A stretch of DNA of 37,174 nucleotides from CAZCGA01 sp964498075 (GCA_964498075.1 CAZCGA010000054.1:1-37174); one strand, 5' to 3'. Shown: positions 8,601 to 17,335, counted from the stretch's first letter. Numbers and translations: made by a program. Notes: generated by a model from the letters alone, not told the origin.

Positions 8601-9669
8601 CCGAGGTGCACAGGAAGTCGGTGTCGATGCGGGTGCGGCGCGCCACACCAGGCACGGTCATGACGAGCACGCTCGGCTTGCCGTCGGAGAACGGCGGCAA
8701 GGCGCGTGGCAGCCCCGGCGGAACGACACTCGCCGCCGCCGAAACCGGCAAGGCGGAGAGACACGCCGGCGGCACGACCCCGGCGTCCAGCGCCAGTGCC
8801 GTGCAGCTGAGCTGATCGGAGGTGGTCACGATGCGCGCCACACCTTGGCCGACACCGGGGATGGCGATGACCGAGGTCTCCAACAGCGACGCCGACCCCG
8901 TCGTCCCGAAGGTGACCGTGGCACCGGGAGCAACGCCGCGCACCGCACCATTGTCGGCCTGGATGCTGTTGAGCACCGTGCCGCTCGCGCCGAGCACCTC
9001 CACCCCTACGTTGATCGGCACCGCCGCGAGGGAGGTGCAGAGGACCTCCATCTCGATGCTACCGCGCTTGGCAACCCCAGTGATCAGGGCGGCGTGCGTC
9101 GCCGGTTTGCCGTCGAAGAACTGCGGCAGCGCCAGTGTGGGCAGCAGCGCATTGGCAACCGGCCGGATGCCCTCCCCAAGGGTCGAGAGTGACACCGGAG
9201 GGCTGACCGCGTCGTCCAGCAGCATCACGTTGCAACGCACATTCGGCGCCGTCGCCACCACACGCGCCGATCCTTGCGACACATTCCCGATCGCAATGAT
9301 CGCCGACTCCAGGTAGGCCGCCGTCGCCGTTGTGCCGATGGTCACCGTCTGCCCAGGGTTGACGTTCAGCACCGCACCGACACCGGCGTGGACGTCGTTG
9401 AGCAGCGTTCCACCAGGACCGAAGATCTCCACGCCGATATCGACGGCGCTTCCCTCAAGCGCTGTGCACAGAAAGTCGGTCTGCACGCGGGTTCGCTTCA
9501 CAACCCCCGGCACCGTCATGACGAGCACGCTGGGCTTGCCGTCGGAGAACTGGGGGAGCGGTGTATCAGCTACGCCCGCCAGCGCGGCGCCGCCGCACAC
9601 GCACGTGAGGCTGATGACGCAGACAAGGAGGCGCACCGCGGCCTGGGAAATCGAAGCTGTCACCACCAT
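5681..9669 (-). CDS. Giant secreted protein: four copies of a two-cysteine domain, Thr-Pro mucin-like stalk, C-terminal dockerin-like EF-hand pair (interrupted by an N gap)
   Basis: The start is ATG 9669, which begins a signal peptide (residues 1 to ~32). In-frame codons further upstream would overlap the neighbouring glycosyltransferase. Four related domains of about 130 residues follow (roughly 37-165, 181-306, 324-455, 466-592), each with the pattern FxDGK…PGV.KR, then DFLCTSL, DIGVEIFG and PGxTVTIGT, and lastly RCNVVLLD. Each has two conserved Cys. Copies 1 and 3, and copies 2 and 4, are closest, so a two-domain unit was duplicated. Residues ~603 onward are hundreds of residues of TPTPTRTPT-type repeats. 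The C-terminus is GDCDGKQSVTVEELVRGVNIAL … DASGDGTVGIHELVQAVNAGL, a dockerin-like calcium-binding pair. The 100-N gap breaks the frame as written; a true gap of 44 bases would restore it and give about 1,310 residues. It is the second-last gene of the operon and probably a surface or secreted adhesin. Confidence 0.8.
6240..7870 (-). repeat. Tandem-repeat region encoding the Thr-Pro stalk
   Basis: The whole stretch consists of degenerate hexamer-like units encoding T-P-T-x. Two higher-order repeats are superimposed. In the left part a unit recurs every 132 or 156 bases (the GGGATG core at 6249, 6405, 6537, 6693 and 6849). In the right part a unit recurs every 138 bases (starts at 7061, about 7255 inside the gap, and 7393). 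All periods are multiples of three and of six, so unit gain or loss keeps the frame. Confidence 0.9.
7157..7256. other. Assembly gap of 100 N inside the tandem repeat
   Basis: The run of exactly 100 N is a scaffold placeholder. The flanks are near-identical repeat copies, so the assembler probably failed on the repeat. The 138-base period predicts that 44 bases (or 44 plus a multiple of 138) are really missing. Confidence 0.95.
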
Positions 9670-9730
9670 TCTTAGGGGATTGGCCCGCCCTCGTGCAGAG
9701 TGGCCAATGAACGACTGCGGCGGTTGTTCA

Positions 9731-11041
9731 TCAATCACTTGGAGACGCGCACCGGGTGTGCGCCGCCAGCGCGCGTTGCGCGAGAGAGGCAAAGCGCGTG
9801 CCCAAGCGCTCCCACGTGTGGCGCTGCGCCATCCGGCGCGCCCGCTGGGCGAGCTTGCTAGCCAATTGGGGCTCTCGCCGCAGCCGCTCGACGTGCTTGA
9901 CGATCCTGCCTACGTTGCCCGGCTCGTGCAGCATTGCGGCCACCTTGTGCGGAAAGAGCGTGGGTAAGCCACCACTCGCACTGGCGACGATCGGCACCCC
10001 AGCCGCCGCGTATTCCCAGATCTTGAGCGGAGAAAAGTAGAACGACGGCAGCACTGGATACGGGGCGAGTCCGACGTCCATCTTGGCGAGGTACTCGGGG
10101 ACCCGAGCACGGTCCACACTCCCCACCAGGGCGACAACGTCGCTGAGGTGGTGGCGCTGACAGAACTCCTGGACGTACGGCGCCAGTGGCCCATCGCCGA
10201 CAATCAGCAACCGATAGCGCCCGCTCTTGAACGTCAGCTGGAGGAACGCCTCCAGCAGGATCTCGACGCCATGCCACGGCTTCAGGCTGCCAACGAAGCC
10301 CAGCACAAAGGTTTCACTACTACGCGTCCCCGCCCGGCCGGACGCCGGGAACAGAGCCGTCGACACACCGCACGGGATCACGCGGATGCGCCGGCGCGAC
10401 GCACCGCGCGCGCGGACGTATTCTTGCAACGTCGGAGTCGTGACGATCACCAGGTCGGCCGCCGAGAGCAACAACCCCTCGATGGCTGCCGCGGTCTCCG
10501 CCATCTCCAGCTGGCGATACTGCTCCTGCTGCAGCGCCAGCGGCGCGTTGACCTCCAGTACGAACGGCACACCGGCTTGCTGCGAGAACTGCAGGCCGGC
10601 GAATGACCACAGCGAGTGCCGCTCGTAGACCAGGTCGATGCCGTCGCGTCGGCGCGTCAGTTCCTGCAGCAGGGTCTGGTTCAGCAGCAAGCTGTAGATT
10701 TCTGCGGCCCGTGGACCGGTATGCCCGCCGGCGCGCAGCGCTTTGGCAGTGCGCCCGCGCAGCTCGTGCAACACCGGGTCGGTGGACAGATCGATGAGCG
10801 GACAGGGGGGCACTTCGTGACTCGATCCATCGCCCGGCGTCGCCGCGAAGAGTGTGGCGGCGTGGCCGTGCCCGACGAGCGCGCGCACGAACTCGCAGAT
10901 GTGCGTTGAGCTACCGCTGCGCCCGATGACGGGGACGCCGCGGTCGGCACACACATATGCGATACGCATCGCCGGAGTCATCGCACCGGCGTTCCGGGGC
11001 TGCGAAACATCGGCCGGCGGACCGCCTTGTCCTTCGCTCAT
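9731..11041 (-). CDS. GT4-family glycosyltransferase
   Basis: A 436-residue cytoplasmic GT-B enzyme that transfers a sugar from a nucleotide donor to a growing glycan. The N-terminal half begins its fold at MRIAYVCADRGVPVIGRSGSSTHI; the C-terminal half has VLGFVGSLKPWHGVEILLEAF, YRLLIVGDGPLAPYV and FSPLKIWEYAAAGVPIVAS, the last holding the donor-binding Glu region of GT4 enzymes. ATG 11041 overlaps the stop of the preceding gene (ATGA), which supports this start and coupled translation; ATG 10981 and 10969 are alternatives nearer the fold. It is clearly paralogous to the GT4 at 13525-14790 (shared AYVCADRGVP, LEVNAPL, KPWHG and FYFSPLK). Donor and acceptor cannot be deduced. Confidence 0.9.
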   Translation of the reverse strand: MSEGQGGPPADVSQPRNAGAMTPAMRIAYVCADRGVPVIGRSGSSTHICEFVRALVGHGHAATLFAATPGDGSSHEVPPCPLIDLSTDPVLHELRGRTAKALRAGGHTGPRAAEIYSLLLNQTLLQELTRRRDGIDLVYERHSLWSFAGLQFSQQAGVPFVLEVNAPLALQQEQYRQLEMAETAAAIEGLLLSAADLVIVTTPTLQEYVRARGASRRRIRVIPCGVSTALFPASGRAGTRSSETFVLGFVGSLKPWHGVEILLEAFLQLTFKSGRYRLLIVGDGPLAPYVQEFCQRHHLSDVVALVGSVDRARVPEYLAKMDVGLAPYPVLPSFYFSPLKIWEYAAAGVPIVASASGGLPTLFPHKVAAMLHEPGNVGRIVKHVERLRREPQLASKLAQRARRMAQRHTWERLGTRFASLAQRALAAHTRCASPSD

Positions 11042-12321
11042 GCGGGACCTCGAATGCCGAGGAGCTTGCGCACCCGCCGCGTCATACGAGTGAGTCCGAC
11101 GAAATCCACACCAGCGGGCAAGCGGGAAACTGTCGTCAAAGGGGCCGCAGCGAGGATCGCGCGCAAGCAGGCGCGCAGACGTTCTGCGGTCAGCTCCTCG
11201 GGCCGTATGACCCGCAGCAGGCCGAGCGCGGCGAAGGCTTCCGCGCGCAGCAACTGCTCCACCCGTGGCGTGGTCCGCGGAACGACGACGGCTGGGACGC
11301 GGCTGGCGATGATTTCACAGATGGTGTTGTACCCCGCCATCGACACACTCGCCGATGCCATGTGCAAGAACGACACGAGGTCCGGGTGGAAATCGAACGC
11401 CAGCACGTTGTCACCGAGCGCGAGCAAGCGCTGCTTGAGCGCACGGCGCTGCTCTGGCGGCATGTCCGGACCCAGAAACACGGCCGATTGCAGGTTGCTC
11501 TCCAGCAAGGGCTGCACGGCCGCAATGTAGGTGTCGACCAGCGCATACCCATCTCCACCGCCGCCGCAGCTCACCACCACCAACGGTCCATTGCCGAGGC
11601 GCAGCTGGCGGCGCAGCAGCTCCACATCGCCGGGCGCGGCGGAGCGGACGACGTAGCCGCAGAACTTCACGCGTGGCACGATGGCTGGAGGAAGCTGATA
11701 CAGGGTCACGGGATCGAAGACGGATGCGCAGCCGGCGACCCAGATCTCGTCGTAGCACTCCGTGAGCACATCGTAGACGCCGAGGCTGCGCCACTTGGGA
11801 ACGATATGCCCCGGCGCGTCGAGGACATCGCGCAAGGTCAACACGATGCGCGTGCGCGGACGATGCTGGCGGAGGTAGCGAAGGGTCGGCAGCAACTCAC
11901 CCTCCGCGCCGCGCGGTACGTTGTCGACGACCACGATGCTCGGATCGAAGGCCCGGACGACGGCTCGAATCAGATTCTTGCGGATGCGCCGCACGCGGCT
12001 GAAGCTCACGCGCAAGTGTCGCGAGCGGTATTGATCAGGACCCGTCTTCCAGATGGAGGGCAGCTTGACGAAGTCGACGCCCGCCGGCGATGCGAAGGCG
12101 CCCGGGAGGTCCAAACCGGTGAGCATGAGGGTGGAAAGGTTGTCGATGTGACGCGCGAAGTACGAGGCGATCGTCAAACTGCGGCGGAAGTGCCCGAGGC
12201 CAAACGTGTCGTGCGAGTAGAAGAGGATCCGATGCTTGGTCGGCTCCTCGACGGGCCGTTCCGAGGTCCGCATGGCTCGGCGCGCCGCCGCGCGGGGGAC
12301 GTCGAGGGCGTCGCGGTTCAT
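11038..12321 (-). CDS. GT28/MurG-like predicted glycosyltransferase (COG4671-type)
   Basis: A 427-residue GT-B protein. The N-terminal motif HDTFGLGHFRRSLTIA is the Gly/His-rich acceptor-side loop of the COG4671 family. The C-terminal half has VVVSCGGGGDGYALVDTYI and SVSMAGYNTICEIIASRVPAVVVPR, equivalent to the UDP-sugar-binding region of MurG-like enzymes. ATG 12321 was chosen because it overlaps the stop of the upstream gene exactly (ATGA); a longer reading frame exists but would run far into that gene. The gene's own stop overlaps the start of the next glycosyltransferase in the same way. The C-terminus is Arg-rich (TRMTRRVRKLLG). It probably adds one sugar in the same pathway; substrate unknown. 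Confidence 0.85.
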   Translation of the reverse strand: MNRDALDVPRAAARRAMRTSERPVEEPTKHRILFYSHDTFGLGHFRRSLTIASYFARHIDNLSTLMLTGLDLPGAFASPAGVDFVKLPSIWKTGPDQYRSRHLRVSFSRVRRIRKNLIRAVVRAFDPSIVVVDNVPRGAEGELLPTLRYLRQHRPRTRIVLTLRDVLDAPGHIVPKWRSLGVYDVLTECYDEIWVAGCASVFDPVTLYQLPPAIVPRVKFCGYVVRSAAPGDVELLRRQLRLGNGPLVVVSCGGGGDGYALVDTYIAAVQPLLESNLQSAVFLGPDMPPEQRRALKQRLLALGDNVLAFDFHPDLVSFLHMASASVSMAGYNTICEIIASRVPAVVVPRTTPRVEQLLRAEAFAALGLLRVIRPEELTAERLRACLRAILAAAPLTTVSRLPAGVDFVGLTRMTRRVRKLLGIRGPA

Positions 12322-13538
12322 GCGGCGGCCTCGGCGATCAGCTGCGGGGCAAGGTGGCGCCACTGCGGGCGCAGGGTGTAGCCACACGCCAGACGCAACA
12401 GGCTGGCGCGGCGATACCAGTCGATGCGAGTGGGCTCAACCGACAAGGGGTACGCCGACAGAAACGATCCCTCGAGGGCTCGGCATCGCGTCGGCTGGCG
12501 CCACTGCAAGCCGCGCAGCCGCAAATGGGCGCAGAAGTTGCCCAGGTCGATCTCTGGATCACCCAGGCAAGCCGTATCCAGGTCGAGCAGGTGCAGCGTA
12601 TCGCCCGCGAGAATGACCTGCTTGTCGTAAAAGTCACGGTGCACGAACGCGCGTGGCGGCCGTACTGCCGGCGCCTGCCGCGCCAGTGCACCGGCGCACG
12701 CCAGTAGATCGGGGGCCAGGTCCGGGAACAACGCCGCGACGAGATCCACCCAGCCGCTCACCAGGTCGATCTCCTCACCGACCCCGTATGTGCGGGCGAC
12801 AGCATCAAGACGCAGACGATGGAAATCGGCGAGCGCCTCCGCCACCAAAGGCATCGCGCTCAGGATATCCACGGCGCCACGCAGCGCACCGTGGAGGCTC
12901 GTTCCGGTCACCGCCGCCGCCAAGGTCAGATGCAGGTCCGCAAGGTAGCCCACAGGTGCAGCTACGGCGAACCGCCGGGGTGATGCCGCAAGGGCTTCAT
13001 GAACCTGCGTCTGCAGCCGGATGACGTGCCCGGCTTGGTGCTCGACGGCTACCTTTCCGTAAACGTCCGCAACGACACCCTCGTAGCGGATCTGACAGCG
13101 CATGCCGGGTCGGTAGCCGACCGGAACACAGCCGGTAAGCGTCAGACCCAACGCGGCGCCGACGTGGGCGGCGTCAAGGCATACGGCGAGCATCGGCAGG
13201 CGGTAGTCCACCGGAAACAGCTGCAGCAGCAACCCCGGCTGGGCACGCACCACGCAGCAATGCGGGCAGCGCAGGGGGTTCTCGTCGCGGTGCGGTCCAA
13301 TTTTTCTGATCAGCTCAGCGGCCTGCCGTGCCGGCATCAGGCACGCAGCCGCAAGCACTTGGCCGTCGGACCCGGGCACGGTCAGACGGTAGCTCACGTT
13401 GAAGTGGCGTCCGGGCTTGACCCACAGTGCGGCAAACTCGGCGTCCTGGATCGGCCGCTGCTGCAGTGCCGGCAGCGCGCCCCACAGCGACTGCATCGCC
13501 GCGGGGTCGACCAGCATGCGGGCGCTATCGAGATCCAC
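12318..13538 (-). CDS. APH-family phosphotransferase (aminoglycoside phosphotransferase / kinase-like fold)
   Basis: About 406 residues. The C-terminal lobe has the catalytic loop FVHRDFYDKQVIL (Asp near residue 300) and the metal-binding segment LLDLDTACLGDPEIDLGNF, so both APH catalytic Asp residues are present. The N-terminal region (~1-150) is unusual and carries a CPHCC cluster (ENPLRCPHCCVV) that might bind metal. The GTG at 13538 was chosen because AGGAGG lies four bases upstream; it overlaps the preceding glycosyltransferase by 14 bases. A longer start at 13577 and an ATG at 13517 are possible. Within a glycosyltransferase operon it more likely phosphorylates a sugar, lipid or glycan intermediate than an antibiotic; this is inferred from context. 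Confidence 0.82.
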   Translation of the reverse strand: MDLDSARMLVDPAAMQSLWGALPALQQRPIQDAEFAALWVKPGRHFNVSYRLTVPGSDGQVLAAACLMPARQAAELIRKIGPHRDENPLRCPHCCVVRAQPGLLLQLFPVDYRLPMLAVCLDAAHVGAALGLTLTGCVPVGYRPGMRCQIRYEGVVADVYGKVAVEHQAGHVIRLQTQVHEALAASPRRFAVAAPVGYLADLHLTLAAAVTGTSLHGALRGAVDILSAMPLVAEALADFHRLRLDAVARTYGVGEEIDLVSGWVDLVAALFPDLAPDLLACAGALARQAPAVRPPRAFVHRDFYDKQVILAGDTLHLLDLDTACLGDPEIDLGNFCAHLRLRGLQWRQPTRCRALEGSFLSAYPLSVEPTRIDWYRRASLLRLACGYTLRPQWRHLAPQLIAEAAA

Positions 13539-14790
13539 GCGTCCTCCTACGAGCCAAAGCCCGCCGGCGTTGTGCACTGGCGATCATTGCCAGCACCCGA
13601 TCAGCGTTGTGCTCCCAGGTAAAGCGTCGCGCGACCAACCGCCGGGCCGCACGTCGCAGCCGCTCAGCCAGTGCTGGCTGCCGCCGCACGGTGTCGATGA
13701 GTGTCACCATCTCGTCGACGGCCCCCGGTGCATGCAGCAAGGCCGTGCGCCGATGCACCAAGACATCACTCAGCTGTCCGATGTTGCTAGCGACGACCGG
13801 AACCCCAGCCGCCATGTACTCGAACACTTTCAGCGGTGAGAAGTAGAAACCGGACAAACGGGGGTACGGCGCCACGGCTACATCCATGCGCGCCAGAACC
13901 GCGGGGATGCGGTCGTGCGCCACTTCACCGGTGAACGTCGTCGCCGCCAGCAAGTGAGCCCGGCGCAGGCGTTGCTCCAGCTCGGCACGCAGCGGTCCGT
14001 CGCCGGCAATCAATAGACGATAGCCCGGAAAGCGCCGGTACAGCCGCTGAAACGCCCGCACCAGATGCGTCAGCCCGTGCCATGGCTTGAGGGTGCCCAG
14101 GAAGCCGACAACGAAGTGACCGGGATCGCGATCGGCCGGACGCAATGCGGCGGTACGCTCGAACAACCGCGGGTCGGCACCGTTGGGAGTCACGCGCACT
14201 GCCCCGCGGCGGGCGCCACGACTCAGGACGTAGGGCGACAACTGTAGCGATGGCACTACCACGTAGTCGGCGGTGCGTAAGAGATACGACTCCAGGGTCG
14301 CGGCGAACACCGGATTCTCCAAGCTACGGTAGCGGCGTTGCTCGACGCGCAACGGGGCATTCACCTCGAGTAGGAATGGCAGCTCGGCGGCCTGCGCAAA
14401 GTTGGCGCCCGCATAGCTCCATAGCGAGTAGCGCTCGTAGATCGCGTCGATACCCCACCGGGCGTGCAGCTGCTCCAGCTTCTTGGCGAGAACGTGATTG
14501 AGCATCAGGCTATGCGCTTCGCCGGCCTGCGCCTGCTGGCGGGCGGTGCGGGCGCGGGCAAACATGCCCTGGCGGGCGAGGCGATGCGCCCGGTCCTTGA
14601 CCTCGATGACGGCCACCGGCCTCGCGGTGCTGGCCGCATCGTCAACCCGCGCCGCAACGATCCTCACCTCCGCGCCGCATGCGGCTAGAGCGCCGGTGAG
14701 CTCGGCAACGTGCGCCGACGCCCCCTTGCGCCCACCGATGGGCACGCCACGGTCGGCGCACACGTAGGCAATGTGCAGCCCCCGGCTCAC
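13525..14790 (-). CDS. GT4-family glycosyltransferase, paralogue of the one at 9731-11041
   Basis: About 421 residues of GT-B fold. Motifs are LHIAYVCADRGVPIGGRKGASAH at the N-terminus, FVVGFLGTLKPWHGLTHLVRAF at the start of the second Rossmann lobe, YRLLIAGDGPLRAELE, and FSPLKVFEYMAAGVPVVAS in the donor site. The GTG at 14790 is preferred: GGAGG lies seven bases upstream and the fold begins three codons later. An in-frame extension to 14892 is just Arg/Cys-rich read-through into the upstream gene. The middle region (YERYSLWSYAGANFAQAAELPFLLEVNAPL) closely matches its paralogue (YERHSLWSFAGLQFSQQAGVPFVLEVNAPL), so the two may act on similar acceptors or add consecutive residues. Confidence 0.9.
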   Translation of the reverse strand: MSRGLHIAYVCADRGVPIGGRKGASAHVAELTGALAACGAEVRIVAARVDDAASTARPVAVIEVKDRAHRLARQGMFARARTARQQAQAGEAHSLMLNHVLAKKLEQLHARWGIDAIYERYSLWSYAGANFAQAAELPFLLEVNAPLRVEQRRYRSLENPVFAATLESYLLRTADYVVVPSLQLSPYVLSRGARRGAVRVTPNGADPRLFERTAALRPADRDPGHFVVGFLGTLKPWHGLTHLVRAFQRLYRRFPGYRLLIAGDGPLRAELEQRLRRAHLLAATTFTGEVAHDRIPAVLARMDVAVAPYPRLSGFYFSPLKVFEYMAAGVPVVASNIGQLSDVLVHRRTALLHAPGAVDEMVTLIDTVRRQPALAERLRRAARRLVARRFTWEHNADRVLAMIASAQRRRALARRRTRGSR

Positions 14791-14872
14791 GCAATGGCCT
14801 CCGCAACACTGCCTAAAGGCGAAGCGACTGTCGCGATCACCACCGCAGCACGCGCGAGCACCGCGGCACGCA

Positions 14873-16111
14873 TCAACCAGCCTCCGGCACATTGGCGGCG
14901 CGCAGAGACACCCTCAGGGCGAAGTGGCGGCGCAGCTGGGCGACGTTGGCGTGCAGATCGAACAGCTGCTCGGCGCGCCGGCGGCCCGCGTCGCCCATAA
15001 GCCTCGCGCGCTCGGGTTGATCCAAGAGGCTTGCGAGTGCGGCCGCGAGCGCGTCGGGATCCCCCGGTTCCACCAGCAACCCGGTGTAGCCGTCGACGAC
15101 GATCTCGGGAATGCCCGATAGTCGTGTCGACACCACCGGACACGCGGTGGCGGCGGCTTCCAGCAGCACCGTCGGCAGGGCATCGACGTTGCCATCGTGC
15201 GCGACGACGCAAGGCAGCACCACTGCGGCCGCCGTGCTCACAGCGGCGGCCACGGCCTCGGTCGCCAGCACGCCCCGCAGCGTGACCGTGCCTTCCAATT
15301 TCGCGGCGTCGATCTGCGCACGCAGAGCGGCATCCTCGGGACCTTCGCCGATGATGGCGCAGCGAAAGTCGTAGCCGCGCTGGCGCAGCCGCCGGCAGGC
15401 GTCGACCAGTACCGCAAAGCCCTTCTTTTCGACGAGCCGACCGACGCCGAGCAGCAGCGGCGGCGCCACCGGCGATCGCGTCGAGGGCGAGAAGCGACGC
15501 AGGTCGACACCGTTGTAAACCCGTACGATCTTCTCGGCGGCCGCGGGACAGTCGGCAACCAGGGCGCGTAGGTAGTGCAGGTTGTAGTCGGTCACGGTGA
15601 CCACGAAGGCGGCATGGAGGATCTTCCACCGCAAGAGCTGTGGGTCGACGTCGCGGTGGTAGATGTCCTTGGCATGGGCGGTGATGCTGTAGCGACAGCC
15701 AGCGAGTGCCGCCGCCAAGACGGCGACGTGACCGGCACGCGCGGCGAAGTGCGCGTGTAGATGCGCAACCCCATGCGCCTCGATCGCCGTCGCCAGGCTC
15801 ACCGCCAGCCGCACATACTTGCGTGGCAGCACCGCGGCCACCTGAGCCTGCGGTACGGCAAAGTGTCGTTCCAGATGCCGCCGCGCTCGCCCTACCGCCG
15901 CGTCGCTAGGCGGCGGACCATCGTCGACGTACTGCAGCGGGCTGCGCAGCTCGTCCAGGAGATGATGCGGCACCACCGCGTCGTTGTGGTGCAACGAGAA
16001 CACGCACAGCGGGTCGCCGAAGTCTTCCAGCGTCCGAATTTCATTGATCACGAAGGTCTCGGACACGCGCGGGAACACTTTCAGCACATACCCGATGCGG
16101 CCGGTGTTCAT
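14873..16111 (-). CDS. GT4-family glycosyltransferase of the exopolysaccharide type
   Basis: 412 residues. The N-terminal IGYVLKVFPRVSETFVINEIRTLE is typical of GT4 enzymes of exopolysaccharide (colanic-acid-like) clusters. It continues with VAHLHAHFAARAGHVAVLAA and YSITAHAKDIY, the acceptor-side His region. The second lobe has GVGRLVEKKGFAVLVDA, IIGEGPEDAALR and the donor motif PTVLLEAAATACPVVSTRLSGIPEIV, with the E-x7-type acidic pair. ATG 16111 overlaps the stop of the methyltransferase gene (ATGA). It is not closely similar to the two other GT4 enzymes of the operon, so it probably adds a different sugar. It is 83 bases from the next gene, the widest spacing inside this part of the operon. 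Confidence 0.9.
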   Translation of the reverse strand: MNTGRIGYVLKVFPRVSETFVINEIRTLEDFGDPLCVFSLHHNDAVVPHHLLDELRSPLQYVDDGPPPSDAAVGRARRHLERHFAVPQAQVAAVLPRKYVRLAVSLATAIEAHGVAHLHAHFAARAGHVAVLAAALAGCRYSITAHAKDIYHRDVDPQLLRWKILHAAFVVTVTDYNLHYLRALVADCPAAAEKIVRVYNGVDLRRFSPSTRSPVAPPLLLGVGRLVEKKGFAVLVDACRRLRQRGYDFRCAIIGEGPEDAALRAQIDAAKLEGTVTLRGVLATEAVAAAVSTAAAVVLPCVVAHDGNVDALPTVLLEAAATACPVVSTRLSGIPEIVVDGYTGLLVEPGDPDALAAALASLLDQPERARLMGDAGRRRAEQLFDLHANVAQLRRHFALRVSLRAANVPEAG

Positions 16112-16976
16112 GCGGCCCTCCGTGATTTCGTCCGGGCGGGTTTTTCGAGGAGCAGCTCGAACTGATTCGCGTGCAGCGACAACGGGCGCAGCAGCGCGCC
16201 GCGCAGCCAACGCCAGGCATTGCCGACACCGTGNNNNNNNNNNGCCGCTCCGCATCCAGGTCCCGGACGGCGAAGCCGAATCCCCGTGCCCAGCGGACGA
16301 ACTCATCGTACGCGTAGTAATGCATGTCAGAGAGCCGCTGGTGGTCGTCGTTCGAGGTCTTGCTGCGCCCCAGCAGGGCAATGGCGCGCTCCGCCAGCGG
16401 CCGCGGCAAGAAGGCGATGCCCGCAAGATGATAGTGCGGATCGACCCAGCACCAACGGTTGATGACGGTGACAAAGCACGAGCCACCGGCGCGCAGCACG
16501 CGCCAGATCTCGCTCAGCAGCTGGGCCGGGTACCGGCTATGCTCCAGCACGTCGCGACACACCACTGCGCCGAACGTCGCATCGGGAAACGGCAGGCGCT
16601 CGCCGCGGGCACGCACCGCCGGCACATCGAGCGCGTAGCGCTGGCCGCGCAAACGCGCCACCCGGCAGCAGCTCTGTCGGAGGTCGAGCGCGACGACGCG
16701 GTAGCCGGTGCGGCGCAGCGCCACGACCAGGCCGCCGCGCCCGCTGCCGACATCGAGGATCGTCCGCGCATCGCGCTGCCGCCACTCGCGGTGCAGCAGC
16801 CGCACGCGCCGGCGGTGATGGTTCTCATCCCACAGCCGCTGCTGGCGAAACACGGTGTAGTCCGATCGCCAGGCATTGGCGCGCATCCCGGGCTCGAGCA
16901 GCCGGGCAATCTCCGCTTCGATATCGGCGCGGCTCGCCGGCGGCGTTGCCATTTCCGCATGCGCAGCGTCATTCAC
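16108..16976 (-). CDS. Class I SAM-dependent methyltransferase, interrupted by a 10-N gap
   Basis: About 285 residues. Motif I is ILDVGSGRGGLVVAL, the acidic end of strand 2 is VVALDLRQ, and the post-motif region CRDVLEHSRYPAQLLSEIWRVLRAGG is typical of class I enzymes. A helical insert (WCWVDPHYHLAGIAFLP) resembles glycan- and small-molecule methyltransferases found in polysaccharide clusters. The N run at 16234-16243 breaks the frame as written. Beyond it, the frame beginning HGVGNAWRWLRGALL continues to a TGA at 16110-16108 that overlaps the next start (ATGA), so the gene is almost certainly intact if the true gap leaves a remainder of 2 when divided by 3. GTG 16976 overlaps the preceding gene by eight bases; ATG 16952 is an alternative. 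It probably methylates a sugar of the glycan. Confidence 0.82.
16234..16243. other. Assembly gap of 10 N inside the methyltransferase gene
   Basis: A short placeholder of ten N. Reading frames on the two sides join only if the real number of bases is 2 modulo 3, so the apparent frameshift is an assembly artefact. Confidence 0.95.
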
Positions 16977-17325
16977 TGGCGTGTACCATCTGACATCGCC
17001 GCTCGGCGCAGCGGGCTTGGAGGCCGGGTTGGCAGGCGTTGACTTGTACGCAGACCTGTGTTGGCCGGCAGGCCCGCTTGAGAAGGCGGCGCAGGTCGTC
17101 CCGGTGCCAGTTGGTCACCGCGGCCTGACCGCCGCCTTGTTTGCACGGGCAGCAGCCGATGCGATTGACGATGACGCAGTCGTCATCCTTCTCACACCAA
17201 AACATGTCGAATGGCACGACAACGGGACGCGAGCGGGCAGTGCCCTCCTTGAACGACATCACCCCCAACGCCACCAGCACCGCGGTGACGATGAGCACTA
17301 AGATCACACTCAGCCGGCCCGACAT
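16969..17325 (-). CDS. Small membrane-anchored cysteine-rich protein
   Basis: 118 residues. One N-terminal membrane segment or uncleaved signal (LSVILVLIVTAVLVALGVMSF) is followed by a short linker and a domain with ten Cys: WCEKDDDCVIVNRIGCCPCKQGGG, then RACRPTQVCVQVNAC and RCAERRCQ. The spacing resembles the 'eight-cysteine-cluster' proteins of Myxococcota and relatives, with two extra Cys. It probably sits in the periplasm with four or five disulfides. ATG 17325 is chosen because it starts the hydrophobic segment and falls 10 bases after the exporter stop. The stop overlaps an ATG of the next frame. Its function is unknown; its place between the exporter and the methyltransferase suggests a part in glycan export or attachment. 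Confidence 0.7.
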   Translation of the reverse strand: MSGRLSVILVLIVTAVLVALGVMSFKEGTARSRPVVVPFDMFWCEKDDDCVIVNRIGCCPCKQGGGQAAVTNWHRDDLRRLLKRACRPTQVCVQVNACQPGLQARCAERRCQMVHASE

Positions 17326-17335
17326 GGAAGGTTCA

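Noticed and set aside
4373..9669. Possible stop-codon readthrough joining the giant protein to the CBM60-like protein in one frame
   Set aside because: The dockerin-like module normally ends such proteins, and sharing a frame has a one in three chance; no recoding signal seen.
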